Below the pieces are notes generated by a model that saw nothing but the letters and a program-made list of their open reading frames with translations, ran no database searches and was not told the origin of the DNA. 64,000 nt of DNA from Acestrorhynchus altus (taxonomy: Eukaryota > Chordata > Actinopteri > Characiformes > Acestrorhynchidae): positions 9,759,532-9,823,531 of the forward strand of contig CM067505.1 in the NCBI GenBank assembly GCA_034509495.1, read 5' to 3'. The translations under genes were made by a program, and so were the position numbers. Each line of letters begins with the position of its first letter. Position 1 is the first letter of the stretch. Of this stretch, positions 11,766-25,412 are shown in pieces.

Positions 11766-14700
11766 TTTTATTATTTGCATCAGAGCTTGGGATCAGTCGT
11801 TGGCTGTCCATTAAGGATGCAAATGACAGCATTTTGAAAAGAGACTGGCAACACATGTATCGGAGGAAGCAGGTGCTTGTCTTCTCCTCCCTAGTGTCAG
11901 GAATATCACGTGATGCAGGAGTACTCTAGTGGGGTCAGGAAAGGGGCATGTCTAAATTTGTGGGGGCAAAAATTGTGTAAAAAATAAACAAAAAGAAAAG
12001 AAGATACTCTGGTGCTCAATATAGCTCAAATGGAAAATAACTACTAAATTGTTAGCATACAAGAATTGAAACATGCTTAGATGATTCTTTTGTTACTTTC
12101 TATATAATGGTGGTAGCTTTCTAATGTGGACCCACAGTCCAGTTCTTAAGGTCCAAACCAATGGGAGACCTTGTTTGACTAAAGCTGCCGATATATAACA
12201 AGGAACAATTATGGATTGGGTGTTCCACAATTTCCAATAACAACAGCTATATGGAAAATGTTTTGCTCCTGAATTTCACTGCTGGGTAACACTACATGAC
12301 TTTCAAGGGCATCAGATTATTGTATTCTCAACACTTCACAACTTGTTGTCTTATACTTGTGGGGGTTTTGCGCACTATATGCCTGATAGGTGACTCCAAA
12401 AAAAGTTTTGTCATAAAAACACCGGAAACAATTGATTCAATGCAAAATAACTTAAGCAATTTTCTTAAATATGCAGACTCAATGTTGTATAACTCCGTCC
12501 TCTGCTTTCTCCTCACATGTATCTTACTGGCTGTAGCAAATTGCTGAACTAGCGTCCAGTCCCTTTGCTTTTCACATTAAAAATGCTAGATATCTATTGG
12601 AGGTTTGCAAGGCATTGGCAATCACTTGGTGAGCTCACAGGTGGCTCATGGTGGCTGAGCCAGTGCCAAGCAAAGGCCGATTTGCAGTGATCTCCAAAAA
12701 CCAGTTAGCAAGTGAAAAGCTAAAGCTAAAAACATATAGTGTGAACCTGGGATCACACAACTGTTCCCATGAATGTTGTCCTGCCTGATTCACCAGAGAT
12801 ACACAGTACGATTAGCATATATGCCAAGCTCAAAGTAGTCACGATTCTCTTTATTACAAGTCAGTGGAGCATCCCAACTTTTATTGTAATGTTTTTGAGC
12901 ATTGCAATGTTCAAAAAGACAGTGGTAATTCTATTCATTCACAGTATGGTTCAGCCCCGTCAGCAACAGGCATCTGAGTGCAGCTGATGGATGCTTTGAA
13001 TTTCCATTGACTGAAACTGAATTGTATTGGAAAGAAGGCACATTATGAAGATCTTTCAGCACATGAATCTCTCACATAAGGAGAAATGTTAAGAATGACC
13101 TCAGAATTCCATTACAGATAAGAGGCGGAAACAGCAACATTAATCAGGTTTCAAAGAGGGACCTGTATCCCTGTGGAAACCAGTTTGCTTTTTTTGAAGT
13201 GATATCTTGACATTTTAGCCCCATCTTCACTGTAATGGGGTCACCTTCAGGAAGCCATATCTGTTTTAGCTCAGGAGAAGCTTTTCACGAGAACAGCAGC
13301 TCAGACAATAAATGAGGTCTGAGTGACCCCGAAAAAATTCACTGGAAACTTCTAAGGGCAGCCACAAGCTCATTGCCAAGCATTTTATAGACTTTAGCTC
13401 AGGGTGTTTGCTGAACTAATGACGCGGCTATGGTACATTTGCATCATTTATCTGCTGAGAAAGTGTAAGGCCATGGGCAGGGCTCAGTTGCTTGCTCTGT
13501 TGCTGGTATAACCTGACTGAAAGGGTCAACAAAACAACTTTCTTCACCATAGATTTTCACCCTTGTTAGTCACTCCAGATCTTCCATGCAGTACAGGCAT
13601 ACACTAGTGCCATGGCTATTAAACTGTGATGAGAGGCAGACCTAATGGCAAACTGAGCTCAGGTCAAGGCTCTCACCCTTTTTCTTCTCCTCCCTATCTT
13701 CTTCTTTCTGTCTTGGAGACTGGAGATTCATGTGTGGCAAGGAGAGAACCTCATAGTTAATCTTGTCAATCATGTAGTCCCTATAGCATCAGGCTTTGCA
13801 AAGGAGGGGATCACTGCCCAGTGTGAGTGCAGTGTGATGGATGGGTAAAGACTAGTGTTCTGTCAGGAGGGGGGTGAGATAGAGAAGGAGAGAGAAAAGG
13901 AGATGACACATATTGGTACTCTACACTGGTGGTGAAGATGGAACAACATGATGATTTCTTCAACAACCCCCCCCTCCCCCCCATGCAATTAGGCCACATT
14001 CTCCCTTACCATCCTCAAAGTAAAGTAATTTGTTAAGTGCACACACAGGGTGCTTTCATGACAAATGTAGGGTATAATCAGTTCTTCTGGTAAGAACATG
14101 AAATGGTGTAACACAGCACATCTTGCATGTATTCTGTTAATGCCCAAAAAGGCTTGCACATGAACTTGCTAACAGAACTGAGTTCCAGTTCTAAGAGCTC
14201 TTAAGTGTACTAATATTCAGTGGCTGGAATTATAAAAGCTTATGAAGTTTGTCCCCCATTTTGCTCCAGCTCAATCCTACCCTTGCTCCCTTTCTTTGCT
14301 CACACAGTGTCCAAATAAAACAAGTACTATACTAGTAACAAATAATGAAAGATATTCAGGCTGCTTTGTCAAGTATTTTGAGGAAATTAATATTATAAAT
14401 ATCCTTGTTAATCTAATCATTACAAAGAACTCATAGTTAACTCTTAGAACCCAAGATCCACACTTTGTGTACAGTTACATACTATTTTTTAGGCTTCATA
14501 ACTCTGTTATGCAGAGTAACTTACAGACATGATACACAGAGCATATCAAAGTACTACTTACCCTATTCATGTACTCAATATAGTCGTCTCTTTATTGTGT
14601 GAGAGTATTCCATAACTGAAGTTTAAAATCGTCGCATTTCCAGCTCAAAAACACTCTGGATGATCAATTTTACAATAGGAAAAGGTGTGAATTGCTTTTA

Positions 14701-15110
14701 TTGTCAACAAACTAAAATTGATCAAATTCATACAAATATCTAAATTCTGTTCATATAAAACACCCACATGTTTGATGTCAATTTTACTGCCAAGAGAGGA
14801 ATAACCAGTAATGAAGGTTTACACGACAATTTTTGTCATTTAATGTATATTTATTTGCTATTTTCATTATTTAGTATTTATACCAGATGTTCTTAGTTTC
14901 AGGAGATAAGCTTCTCAAATTTGTCTTTGATGTAAATGTTAATGTGCTGTCTTTACTTAATAAAACAAATTGTTGGACAATTTAAATTTAATAGAAGAAA
15001 TACTTTTTGAAAGAAATGTATTTACTGATGCCATGATGTTGATTGTGATTATTAGTAATTATGATGTTTTCCATGTACTACTGGTACATGGTACTGATAC
15101 ACATGGTACA
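11766..15110. other. unique DNA, no gene seen
   Basis: About 3.3 kb with no recognised repeat except a short poly-C run at about 13,967-13,982. Open frames stay under 85 codons and lack known domains. Confidence 0.5.
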
Positions 15111-15115
15111 CATGG

Positions 15116-15143
15116 TCATCATCATCATCATCATCATCATCAT
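15116..15143. repeat. (CAT)n microsatellite
   Basis: About nine CAT units. In one frame this reads as a histidine run, in the opposite strand as methionines, and neither is a gene. Confidence 0.95.
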
Positions 15144-15144
15144 T

Positions 15145-15505
15145 CGAAAAATAATACCTTGTGATGCAGCCATAAAGAGTAGATAATATAACACATGGCT
15201 ATCATAAATCATGGCTTTAAAAAGCCAAAAAGCCAGAAAGCTGCGCTTATCTATCTTGTTCAGCATTTCAGCACAGAACATAAAATTTTCTAAATGTGAT
15301 CAGTTCTCAGAGAGTACTCTCATTCTCTCTCTCTTTCACACTTTAAGTGAAATTGGACTACATTGGGTTCAGTGGCTGCATTTTCACCTCAATTTCAGCT
15401 CCTTTCGTCTGATAGTGTGCCGGACCCCCCTTAAGAAGCAGAAGCCTGCACTCAATGGAAATGACCTGCTGGCTGAGAGGACCATAGAGAGAGAATTACA
15501 AGCCC
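15145..15505. other. no gene seen
   Basis: The 173-codon open frame at 15,211-15,732 is kept open mainly by the (CT)n tract and has no recognisable domain. Confidence 0.5.
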
Positions 15506-15507
15506 AT

Positions 15508-16440
<933 letters not shown>

Positions 16441-16444
16441 TCTG

Positions 16445-17075
16445 ATATTATTCCACACAGAACTCAAGAAATGAAGTGACCAAAATGTTTTCCACCTTCA
16501 TTGGTAGCACCATTGAGTAGAACCATTGTGAACCCACAACTGAAATTTTGGATGCTTCTTTTGCCAACTTCTCCAGGTCTCTCAGATTTGAAATATGTCT
16601 TTGCCTAATTGATCTTCTGAGATCTTTCTCACACTGGCTCCTACATTGCCCTCCAAAATTCTTTGATGTAGTCTTCAAATTTTAGAGCGCCCAGCACATT
16701 GTCAAGGCACACAGTGCCAGAAGCAGAACCCAGAAACATCTCTAAACCTCCACTGTGCTTGACCATATAGAGGCAATGTCCTTTCAGAAGGCCCCATTTC
16801 ATTAATGGTACAATGATGTGCTTAACCAGAACCAGACCTATACCTTTTCTGGTGTCATCTGTCCACAGGACATTCTGCCAGAATTATTGTGGCTTCAGAT
16901 CTCTGTTTCAACAGTAGGATTGTCTTTGGCACCATCACCTCCAAGTTCATTTAGATGACAACAATGTTAAGTCACACAGTTGACCCTTGTGTCTGCAGGT
17001 CAGCTTGAGTTTGTTTGGAAGTTGGTTGAGGTTGGTTAAAATTTTGCAGGTACTAAACCTTCTAATCATATCACA
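16445..17075 (-). mobile_element. Tc1/mariner-like remnant, heavily eroded
   Basis: Several segments match the antisense of teleost Tc1-like transposase in order. They include a CCAACTTCTCCAGGTCTCTC block near 16,566, a CTAAACCTCCACTGTGCTTG block near 16,743, TCATCTGTCCACAGGACATT near 16,856 and a GTTGACCCTTGTGTCTGCAG block near 16,980. No continuous frame survives and no terminal repeats were found. The family assignment is by recognition only. Confidence 0.55.
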
Positions 17076-17149
17076 ATTGGGTTTAATTTAAATGCATCCT
17101 ACTTAATATGTTCTTATTGAACACTGATTAATGTATAATGCTACACAAT

Positions 17150-17925
17150 TTCAGAGTTTATTGGCTGGCGTGTGTTGGGCTGGAGCAGATGCTGCTGGTT
17201 TTCCTCAAATATCTGTTGTTGTAGATGTTCTTTTGATGTGCTGAATGTTTTTCACCACTCTAGAGCCTTGTGTTCAGCAGCAGGTGCTCTGCCATACTAG
17301 ACCATGATGGGAAGTCCACAGTAATTAGTGCTCTCACTGTGGAACTGCCAAAGTTGCAGAGAAGCTGTTGTAGTAAGTTAACTCTCTTCAGTCTTCAGAA
17401 AAAGTGAAGGAATTGTTGGGTCATGTTCACAGTCTGTGATGTTTTGAGGGACCAGGTGAGATCTAGATCCAGACAGAGGAAGCTGAAATGCTCACCTTTT
17501 CCAACATTCAATTTCCAATATCCAATGTTCACTTGATGCACTGTGGTACATGTACTCTGCCTCAACTCCTGAAGCCAACAATCAACTCCTTGTTGTTAGT
17601 GATGTTGCTGATTATTGTTGTGTAATCAACCAACATGATTATAGTCCTGCTGATGTGTTTGGTGATGCAGTCAGAAGTGTACAGAGTGTCAAGCGTGGCT
17701 GATTGTAACAGATTGCTCTGTTAAGTGCTGAAAAACAGAAAGGTCTGCTGGTGAGGAGGTCCAGCAGTGAGTTTGGAGACCAGTCTGGAGGGGATGATAG
17801 CATTGAAGGCAGAGCTGAAGTCAATAAACTGTCTTCTGTCCAGGTGGTTAAATGCAAGTAAAGCTGCAAGGTAAGCAAATTACTAAAGTTCATGGGGCTA
17901 AAAATGATGCTCTTAAAACAAACCA
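17150..17925 (-). mobile_element. Rex1/CR1-like LINE reverse transcriptase remnant
   Basis: On the minus strand the RT domain can be followed through several frames. AFNAIIPSRLVSKL lies near 17,815-17,770, a decayed FADDTT-like box reads LVDYTTI near 17,635, and a NNKELIVGF block (usually TKELIVDF) lies near 17,600. Further on come traces of the AVESILTYCITVWY and ADRKALQ blocks near 17,350-17,250. The second Asp of the catalytic box is Tyr here and many stops are present. It is long dead. LINE-derived sequence may extend to about 18,290 but I cannot prove it. Confidence 0.65.
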
Positions 17926-18718
17926 AGCTCTATCTTTTGAAGTGCGTTATCTTCATGTGTATGAGAATGATGGGTCATTTGTCATTTGGCATTTGATGAG
18001 GAATTACTTTGGGATGTTGAAATAGTTAAGGTGGCATCCATCTCACTGGCATACAGTGACAGTACCTGCCCAAGAATACCCCCCCACATTTCAAGCTTCA
18101 TCAGTAATCTCAGCAGTCATAGAAAGTAGGACAGAACGAGTTTCTTCAGTTTAGCAGGGAGATATTTAAGTCTGAGTTTCAGATGTAGTAGGCTGCAGTC
18201 TCTGTGCTTTGCAGGTTTTTGCAGCCTTGATTACAGCCTTTGAGTTCGGGGTAGAATGGCCCTCCATCCACCCCATCATTCAACATGATGCTAGCCAGTT
18301 TGCCTGTTTTTTTTACGAACATAATGGGCAGTTAGTGCCCTCCTCCAAACAATATTCAGCTGAGCAATGGTAGTTGGTTCTAGCACACTCAATACAGATT
18401 GTCTTACAATGGTTTTGTTAAGCAATTCATTTTTCCTGTAAAATACATAAATGTCCCATCATTGAAAACTAAAAAATGTGTTCTGTATTGAACTTATATG
18501 GCATGTGATTTGCTCTAATCCTTGGTATTCATGAAATTAATCTGTATTGTATATTTAGACTTATATATATACTTAGATATATATCATAAATACATTATTC
18601 AGTGCATATGTTGTGTGAATTCCCTACCTGAGAAGGAAGAGGACACTTTACCATTTCCATTCCATTACTGAATTTTATGAAAATCTACTATAGTAGTTAC
18701 TAAATACAAACCTATTTC
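17926..18718. other. no gene seen, possible further LINE debris
   Basis: Part of 18,060-18,290 reads like antisense LINE sequence but without a clear domain. The remainder is AT-rich. Confidence 0.35.
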
Positions 18719-18735
18719 ATAATAATAATAATAAC

Positions 18736-18780
<45 letters not shown>

Positions 18781-18782
18781 TT
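18719..18782. repeat. (AAT)n microsatellite
   Basis: About twenty AAT units with one AAC interruption. Confidence 0.97.
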
Positions 18783-19655
18783 ATTATGTAATTTGTAATT
18801 GACTGTAAATAATTTGAATAGCTTTTTAGGCTCATACTGTGATGAGAGAGTAATTGTTAGGATTTCTAAAACCCACATAATATGCCTGAATTATCCCTGG
18901 TGTTGTTTCTGCAATAGTTAAATAAGAAACTGAACATTGACAGCTGCTCTGGCAAAGTAGCCTCAGACCATGGCCAAGCTGGTAAAGTTCTTAAAGCAAT
19001 TAAAAAAACACTTTGAAAAGTGCACAGAGACTCATAAGAGTTTTTCATCCTGTATGTTTATTCACAAATGAGTAGTTTCATTTCAACTCTCTGAAGATGC
19101 ATTTCTACAGCAGATGGACTACTAGAGATAAAGAATGTAATTGGCAGGAGTGTAGCCACAATTCTTTGTTAATCAGTGTCAATTAGATTTTTTTTTCTTT
19201 TGTAATCAATGTAACTCTGTCTCCGTCTTGATAAACTGTGCTTAATGGCTTGCATTCCAAATGCTTAATTAGTACACAGTTTAATAATTTATTCATCAGC
19301 CAACGGGAAAGAGAAAACCTCCAGGCAAAGCACTGCTGAGAAAGTTTATCTCAATAAATAGCAGGCTTTACTTATTGAGTGCCAGATTGAGCCGGGGCAT
19401 GTACCTTTTACTGGGATTCTGACATCAATAGACAGTTTTATGGAATTATGGTACAATTATACTATTGGTTCAGAACAAAATGCACATATACATGCAATCA
19501 TAACAGTAATAGCTTAAAAAGGTATTATTTTTTTGAAAACAGTAAGTGGAAAGGTAGCTTTTGTGCAAATACTGGGTTATACAAAAGAAACTACTAACCA
19601 TCTATCCATACTGGAGCATATTGTAGTTCCATAATTACAGACTGAAGTCCATCTC
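18783..19655. other. unique DNA, possible conserved noncoding stretch
   Basis: Between about 19,130 and 19,420 there are several TAAT/ATTA homeodomain-type cores in high-complexity sequence without repeats. This fits a developmental enhancer, but conservation is untested. Confidence 0.25.
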
Positions 19656-19659
19656 TGCA

Positions 19660-20040
19660 TTCTCTGCATAATTTGTTCTTTAATGGTCAGGACCCCACAG
19701 GACCACCAAAGAGCAGTTATTATGTGGGTGGTGACACATTTTCAGCACCGCAGTGACCGTTACATGGTGGTGGTGCATGTTGTGTGTGTAAACGAGTGGA
19801 TCCGACACAGCAGTGCTGGTGGAGTGTGTAAGCACTGTCCACTCTATTAGACACTCCAACCTAGTTGCTCTATATTGTAGATGTAAAGTCAGATACACAA
19901 GCGCGTCTTTTGCTGCACAGTTTGTGTTGGTCAGCATCAAGTCCTTCATCTGTGGTCACAGGGCATTGCAAACAGGACAATATTAGCTGAATATTTCTGA
20001 CTGGTCCCTCCAAACCCTCCTGTGTCTGATCCAATCATTT
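19660..20040 (+). mobile_element. long palindromic fold-back element, left arm and centre
   Basis: The segment opens TTTAATGGTCAGGACCCCAC, then GACCACCAAAGAGCAG and a CATGGTGGTGGTGCATG block, then GAGTGGATCCGACACAGCAG. I recognise this as the left arm of a fold-back repeat abundant in otophysan fish. The centre follows with CCACTCTATTAGACACTCC and TGTGGTCACAGGGC blocks. Near 20,017 a TGTGTCTGATCCAATCA scrap is the start of the right arm, complementary to the left-arm GTGGATCCGACACA. The rest of the right arm is missing and a (TA)n tract follows. Confidence 0.7.
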
Positions 20041-20042
20041 TT

Positions 20043-20044
<2 letters not shown>

Positions 20045-20109
<65 letters not shown>
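20045..20109. repeat. (TA)n microsatellite
   Basis: A pure TA tract of about 32 units. It sits where the right arm of the palindromic element would continue. Confidence 0.98.
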
Positions 20110-20112
<3 letters not shown>

Positions 20113-20744
20113 GGGACATCCCTGTTACCTGTGTGATTAACCCAATAGTTTTTCAATGTTTTGCAGCTTAGAGTTCTGAAGGTTAATGTACCCTAAAATG
20201 CCCTGATTGAGTTAAAAGTGTTGAATGTCAACATAGTGTAGCTGAAATACGTTTAATTCAAATGTCTGGAATATGTACTTTAATGTGGGCTTTAATTGTA
20301 GTTTCTCCAGATATTTGTGTAAATGTAGCTTTCTCTCTGCTTGCCCACACATTCACATAAACTCTGCAGATTGGAGATTTTTGAGAAATGATGACAGGTA
20401 AAACACAACTTTAAAAAAAACACTGGCAATGGGATGTTAACTTGTCCTGACTAACAACATGGTTTTCTCTTTCATTAAAGAATGTCTTGATATCAAATTT
20501 GGAAAAAGCTTCAAAAACTCCCCATCTCTGACTGATCAGGACTGTGTTCAGAGACAGCAGCATTGTCTTAAAATGTCCTTCAGCCTTTTCTCTACAGTTT
20601 GTCTGTTTTGGCTGTTAATGTTATTTTTTTTTTTTTATTTCAAACCATTTAAATTACTTAATTAATTAAATTTCTTGTTGTTTATTGGATATGCATTGAA
20701 AACTCAGTATATGCATAAACCCAACACCCCTAAATAGAGCCCTG
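20110..20744. other. no gene seen
   Basis: AT-rich, with a T-run near 20,623-20,636. No domain recognised. Confidence 0.5.
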
Positions 20745-21015
20745 AAAAGATGCCATTTTCCATCGCCGACCAAAGATGACATCTTACTAGATCTATCAAA
20801 TTCTTTACTGTGTGTGACACCCAGAATGGCTTTTGGCATGTTCAGTTAGATGAGGAGTTGAGCTATTTGAATCAGAATTACTTTATTAATCCCAGAGAGA
20901 AATTGCAATCTTCTGTCTTCGCTACCCATATGGCAGGTTCAGATGGCTTAAAATGCCAGTGGGCCTACTCCAGCTCCAGAAATTGTCCAAAGAAAGCTCA
21001 GTCAGGCAGTCAAGC
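20745..21015 (+). mobile_element. Gypsy-type LTR retrotransposon, reverse transcriptase fragment
   Basis: The plus strand reads FFTVCDTQNGFWHVQLDEE near 20,800-20,855, the block-3 motif of Gypsy/Metaviridae reverse transcriptase. After an insertion, a decayed FATHM block is followed, one frame over, by RFRWLKMP and then a APEIVQRKLSQAV block near 20,970-21,010. The order matches the family. The frame is broken by a stop upstream, by the inserted segment and by a one-base shift near 20,932. No catalytic YxDD box and no LTRs are adjacent. Confidence 0.8.
20869..20909. mobile_element. small repeat inserted in the Gypsy RT fragment
   Basis: About 40 bases beginning AATCAGAATTACTTTATTAA and ending in GAGAGAAATTG interrupt the Gypsy RT reading between the LDEE and FATHM blocks. 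The insert resembles the ACTTTATTGATCCC-type end of a widespread teleost retrotransposon repeat. It must be younger than the Gypsy copy. Confidence 0.65.
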
Positions 21016-21109
21016 TCAGCCCACTGCTCAGTCCACCACTGGGTGGACATGGAAGTGGAAGGCTTATGGAACCATTACTAACCTTACCCTGGACCAAAGC
21101 TTTCCAAAG

Positions 21110-21762
21110 TTTCCTCCCATGCAGGAACCAGGCTTATCCAAAAGATGAAGACTGGACCAAGGACAACAAGTAGGGACCTCTGGGAACATCTCATATCCCC
21201 ATATCTTATACATTCAATAAATACCATGAGTAACGTACTCCACTGCAATGGTCTATGTTACAGGAGAGCCCGTAAGGTGCCTTTACTTCCAAAGTGTCAT
21301 TTCACGGCTCTTCTAAAATTTGTTCATGTTCACTTGGATGACTCTGAGGCTTTTTGGTGCCAACCACACCTGGGACATTTGGTGAGAGGATGGCACTGCA
21401 TATGACCGTGCATAAGTATGGTGGTAGCATCAGGATGCTCTGGGGCTGCTTCTCAAGGGGCCTGGCTATCTGGTCCACATCCATGGGGAGGTGGATAGCA
21501 CATCCTACATGGAAATTTTAGCCTGAAACCTCCTTCATCCAGGATCTTAAGATGGGTTATTATTTTATCTTACAAAAGGACACAACCCCAAGCACATAGT
21601 CAAGAAAACCGAAGCTTGGTTTAAGAGGGAAAAGATCAAGATGTTGCAGTGGCCTAGTCACTCTCCTGACCTTAATCCAATTAAAAACTTGGAAGGAGGT
21701 CAAAAAGAGGAGTGGGCCAAGATTACTCCAAAGACCCATGCCAGCATGATCAGACCTTAAAA
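21110..21762 (+). mobile_element. Tc1-like transposase remnant
   Basis: Most of a Tc1-like transposase can be traced over shifting frames. A TGPRTTSRDLWEHL block at about 21,147 belongs to the N-terminal helix-turn-helix domain, ARKVPLLPKCHFTALLKF follows at about 21,267, then GGSIRMLWGCFS at about 21,422. Next are LQKDTTPST near 21,572 (QQDNDPKH-like, second Asp kept) and WPSHSPDLNPIKNL near 21,645, where the catalytic Glu of PIEN is now Lys. The first Asp region (SDE) is not readable. Terminal repeats are not found. The copy directly follows the Gypsy fragment. Confidence 0.8.
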
Positions 21763-24700
21763 AAAATAATTAATAGTTGTAATTTCAAAACAAATGTATT
21801 AGTTATTTCAACAAATATTTTAGGAAAAAATATATAATTGAGCAAGTTATATTATTTTGTAAGTTTGTAATACATAGGCATCTATATATAAAGGAAAGAA
21901 CAAACAGCAGCATAATTTAATGTTGTAGCAACAAAAAGAACCTAGAACATAACTCAAAAAAACAATAAAGCAGCAGACAAAGCAAGACAACATCAATAAC
22001 ACTGAAGAGTGAGTAAATAAATACAGACAATACATCTACTCACCATTCCAGGTTCCTCTCTTCGTTTTACATACTGACTTTTGGTGGATGGTTTGGTGGA
22101 CCGTCTAGAACTGTCTGACCTCCCCAGTCATTCTGTTGTGTCCATGTACTGTCTAAGCATATGAGTTAATTTGCACCTATGCATGACAGAGTCAGAGAGA
22201 CAAAACAACAGCCCACAATAAAGCAGACCAGTCAAATTGATCCCCAGTGCAATGGTTTCATCTCATTACAAGCAAAAAGATATGTAGATGATTCATAACA
22301 ATATCTCCAGATAAGATCCCCACAGTTGTGAGCAAACTTATTGGTTATTAACTTTTCACAAAATCCACCAGTTTTTACACATCCTCCAATTCTGTCCATA
22401 AAGTCATGATTGCATCACAGTGGGAAGAAGTAATTACCACCAGCCTTAAAGCAGACATTATATTTAAAATGATATTTTAAAAATTGATCTGCACAGGGGA
22501 GATACAATAGTGATAGCTTCTCACTTTGCTTTTGCTAACAGAACTAGCCTGTCAGTACCATAAATAGCCACATCCAGTAAGTGAATTGATTTTAAAGAAA
22601 CAAAGAAGCAAATTTATCCTGAAAAAGCAAGATTGATTCTATGGGAAAAGGAGATAATGCATGCCTGAGGAAAAACAAACCATGGCCTTGAAACTTGGCC
22701 AGCTCTCCAATTTAATCAGAGCAAGTAAATATTTTAATTCCAGCTCCTGGAGAAGTCATTAAGCACGCTCAACGTATGCTCTGTTCTTGAAATGAGGAAT
22801 TTTAGGTTTCACTGGGAGAAGTCATGATCATCAGTCATGCTGTCACTGTGCATTGCCCACTGTACTTTAACTTAATGCATATTTGCAGACTAAAGATGAG
22901 GAAAATGGTAGTGTTTTGTCATTGCAGAGAAGAAAGAGGGCTTTACCCATGAGCTGTACTTGATCAATGGTTTAGAGCAGGTTGTTTGTTAGAGACAAAC
23001 CCAAAGAAGTCAATTAGCCCAACTCTGGGACAGCTGCAAAAACAGCTGGTCAACAGCATATGAGTGCATTTAGTGCAAGATTCTAGGGAGAGCCTAAGGT
23101 ACAAGAGAAAGATTATTCCTGTCATACATATTACCTTCTTACCATATTTATACTTGGACTGAATTTACATCAAAAGAAGAAAAATGAACAAATTAGGGAT
23201 GCTCAAGGAAAAATCTCCAAATTTTGCCTATCCTTGTCTTGACAACCACAACAGTGTCCTTTAAAACAGGCATTTGAATACGAAAGTGTAACCTGAGAAA
23301 TGACTATCATCTTTATTTAAAACAAAACAAAACAAAATTTCATCAGAGTGTAATATATATATTTTATGTAATATATATAATATAATATATATATATTATG
23401 TAATATATATATTCAGTAATATCAGCTGGACAGAGTCAATCTATGCACTGTACAAATACAGAGACTTCCGAGGTCCCCAGAGTTGGGTGGAATATTGTTT
23501 CAAAGAGCCTGAAGGAAATCAGCTCCCTTCCACATTCAACATGCTATGTTTACTGGCAGCCCTGGCCAAATAGTCAGGGTGGACTCTTTCATCTTTCCTC
23601 TACTGTTGTGTACTAACTTTAGAAAAGTTTCAACCCACCGTATCCCATCAGGCATTGCTCGGTAAAACAGCCTCCAGGTTGGCGTAAAAACTAAGAAATG
23701 TGACAGAGGAAAAAAAGAATAAAGGAGACCTGTAAGGTGTTTGCTCACTTCTTAGACCAGAATTTCACTTCAGTAGCAATGCTGATGCAAATTGGAATTC
23801 CAGTTTATTTTCTGGGGGTTCCTTCAGACTGAACAGAATTTTAGAAACATAATACTGTAGAATGACAGGATGAACAAAACATGTCATAACTTTCACTAAT
23901 TAATGCAATGTTGTGATAATGAGATTTTCACATCTCTAAAAGTTCCCAAGCTGATATGAATCATTAAGCAAAGTTCTAGAGCAATTTCATTTCATTCCGT
24001 TTCATACAAGATTAATCCACATGAACCTTAAAATTTTGATTAATGTGCAACCGACCATTTCCAGATTTGTCTGCCGCTTCCACAGTCAATTTCATGTCTT
24101 CCTCTCAACTGTTCTGGTTGTGTACAAAATGTTGGGCTTAGTATTTACGGGTTGAATGAACCCAGCTCTTCTAATCTATCCTCAACCACCTAGTTGAGTC
24201 CTCATGTCATCCATATCATCAAGCCAATTAAACCTCCACTTTATGCTTTTTGGTAACACATCCAGCAGTGAAATTCTTTTGTTGTTCCTTCTTGTGTTTT
24301 CACATTTTGCCATGGTTGACTTCTTGTGCAGAATGTATGTGAGTAATTACATTGTAACCACCTAAGATACCATCTGTACCAACAGGCCCACTCATTCAGG
24401 TAAGGTCAAGAAGGTTAACATCACATGTCAGAAAGGCCTGATTGAGTCCTTTTGGAAATTCACAACCAGCTGGACTTCCAAAGAACCAATCAAGTGTCCT
24501 CACACAAACACAAGACACAAATGGCCCAATGTGTTCTCATCAAGATTCAATCAGGCCTCGTCCTTTTGAAGCAGCTGTGGAAGCATCTCAAATAAAGAGA
24601 ATGAAATGGACAGAGGTCTGTAGATTCTTCTCTCTGAGGGGAGTGTAATATGTGAACTCTCTAGCGGCTGGGAGATTGGCAGCAGCTGTTCACACGTTTG

Positions 24701-25410
24701 TCTTTTCACAATTGTGAGGTCAGGTGGAACAAGAAAAGCCCAGAGTGCAGAGTGTTCCTGACACTAAATCTGCCCTAAATTGCTCCAGCATGTTATCCAA
24801 GAGCAGTAGCATCAATGTTCATTCTTCTGTTGATTGACTGAGGAGAAGACGTCTGGTGCATCGCTTTTCTGCCAGGAAACACTTAAACTGAGCAGATTGG
24901 CATTGCCTTAATTTTTATTACTTCCTGCATTTTCAGACACTACATGGGCTCCACACATGAATTTTAAGCAACTACAGCCAAAGTTGGCCAGTGAGGCAGT
25001 GTTGCTTTTATTGATTTGAATTTTTCCACAACCTGCGTCAGTACAGGTCATGGAAAGGCACAGCAACTGTAGCAAAATGTTCATACCTGTTCCCACTGCT
25101 ACCAACTTGAAAAACAAAACATTGTAGCTTTGAATTTGAAATTGCTACACAGACCAGCAATATCAAAGGAAAGGGAGTTTTGACCCATAATATACAGTAT
25201 TCATTATATTTTGTGGTTTGTATTTGAAAATGTATACAGTTATGAACATGCAATGTCTGGTAGAAAGAGGCAGAAATAGCATCACAGTGGTTAATAATAC
25301 ACCCGTTCTGTAAATTACATATGGTTCTAGTCAGGTATGTGTCCTACAGACATGTTTACATACAAACATCTGATCTACACAGAATATAGTAGTATATGTA
25401 AAGACCAGAA
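21763..25410. other. unique DNA, no gene seen
   Basis: About 3.6 kb without a recognised transposon. It contains an alternating AT-rich tract at about 23,345-23,412 and a short inverted repeat at 24,435-24,557. Open frames are under 75 codons. Confidence 0.5.
24435..24557. repeat. 14-bp inverted repeat pair
   Basis: GGCCTGATTGAGTC at 24,435-24,448 and GATTCAATCAGGCC at 24,544-24,557 are reverse complements with one mismatch, separated by 95 bases. They could be the stem of a small fold-back element or chance. Confidence 0.6.
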
Positions 25411-25412
25411 AG

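Noticed and set aside
15116..15143. Histidine-rich peptide
   Set aside because: It is a CAT microsatellite; the His run is a by-product.
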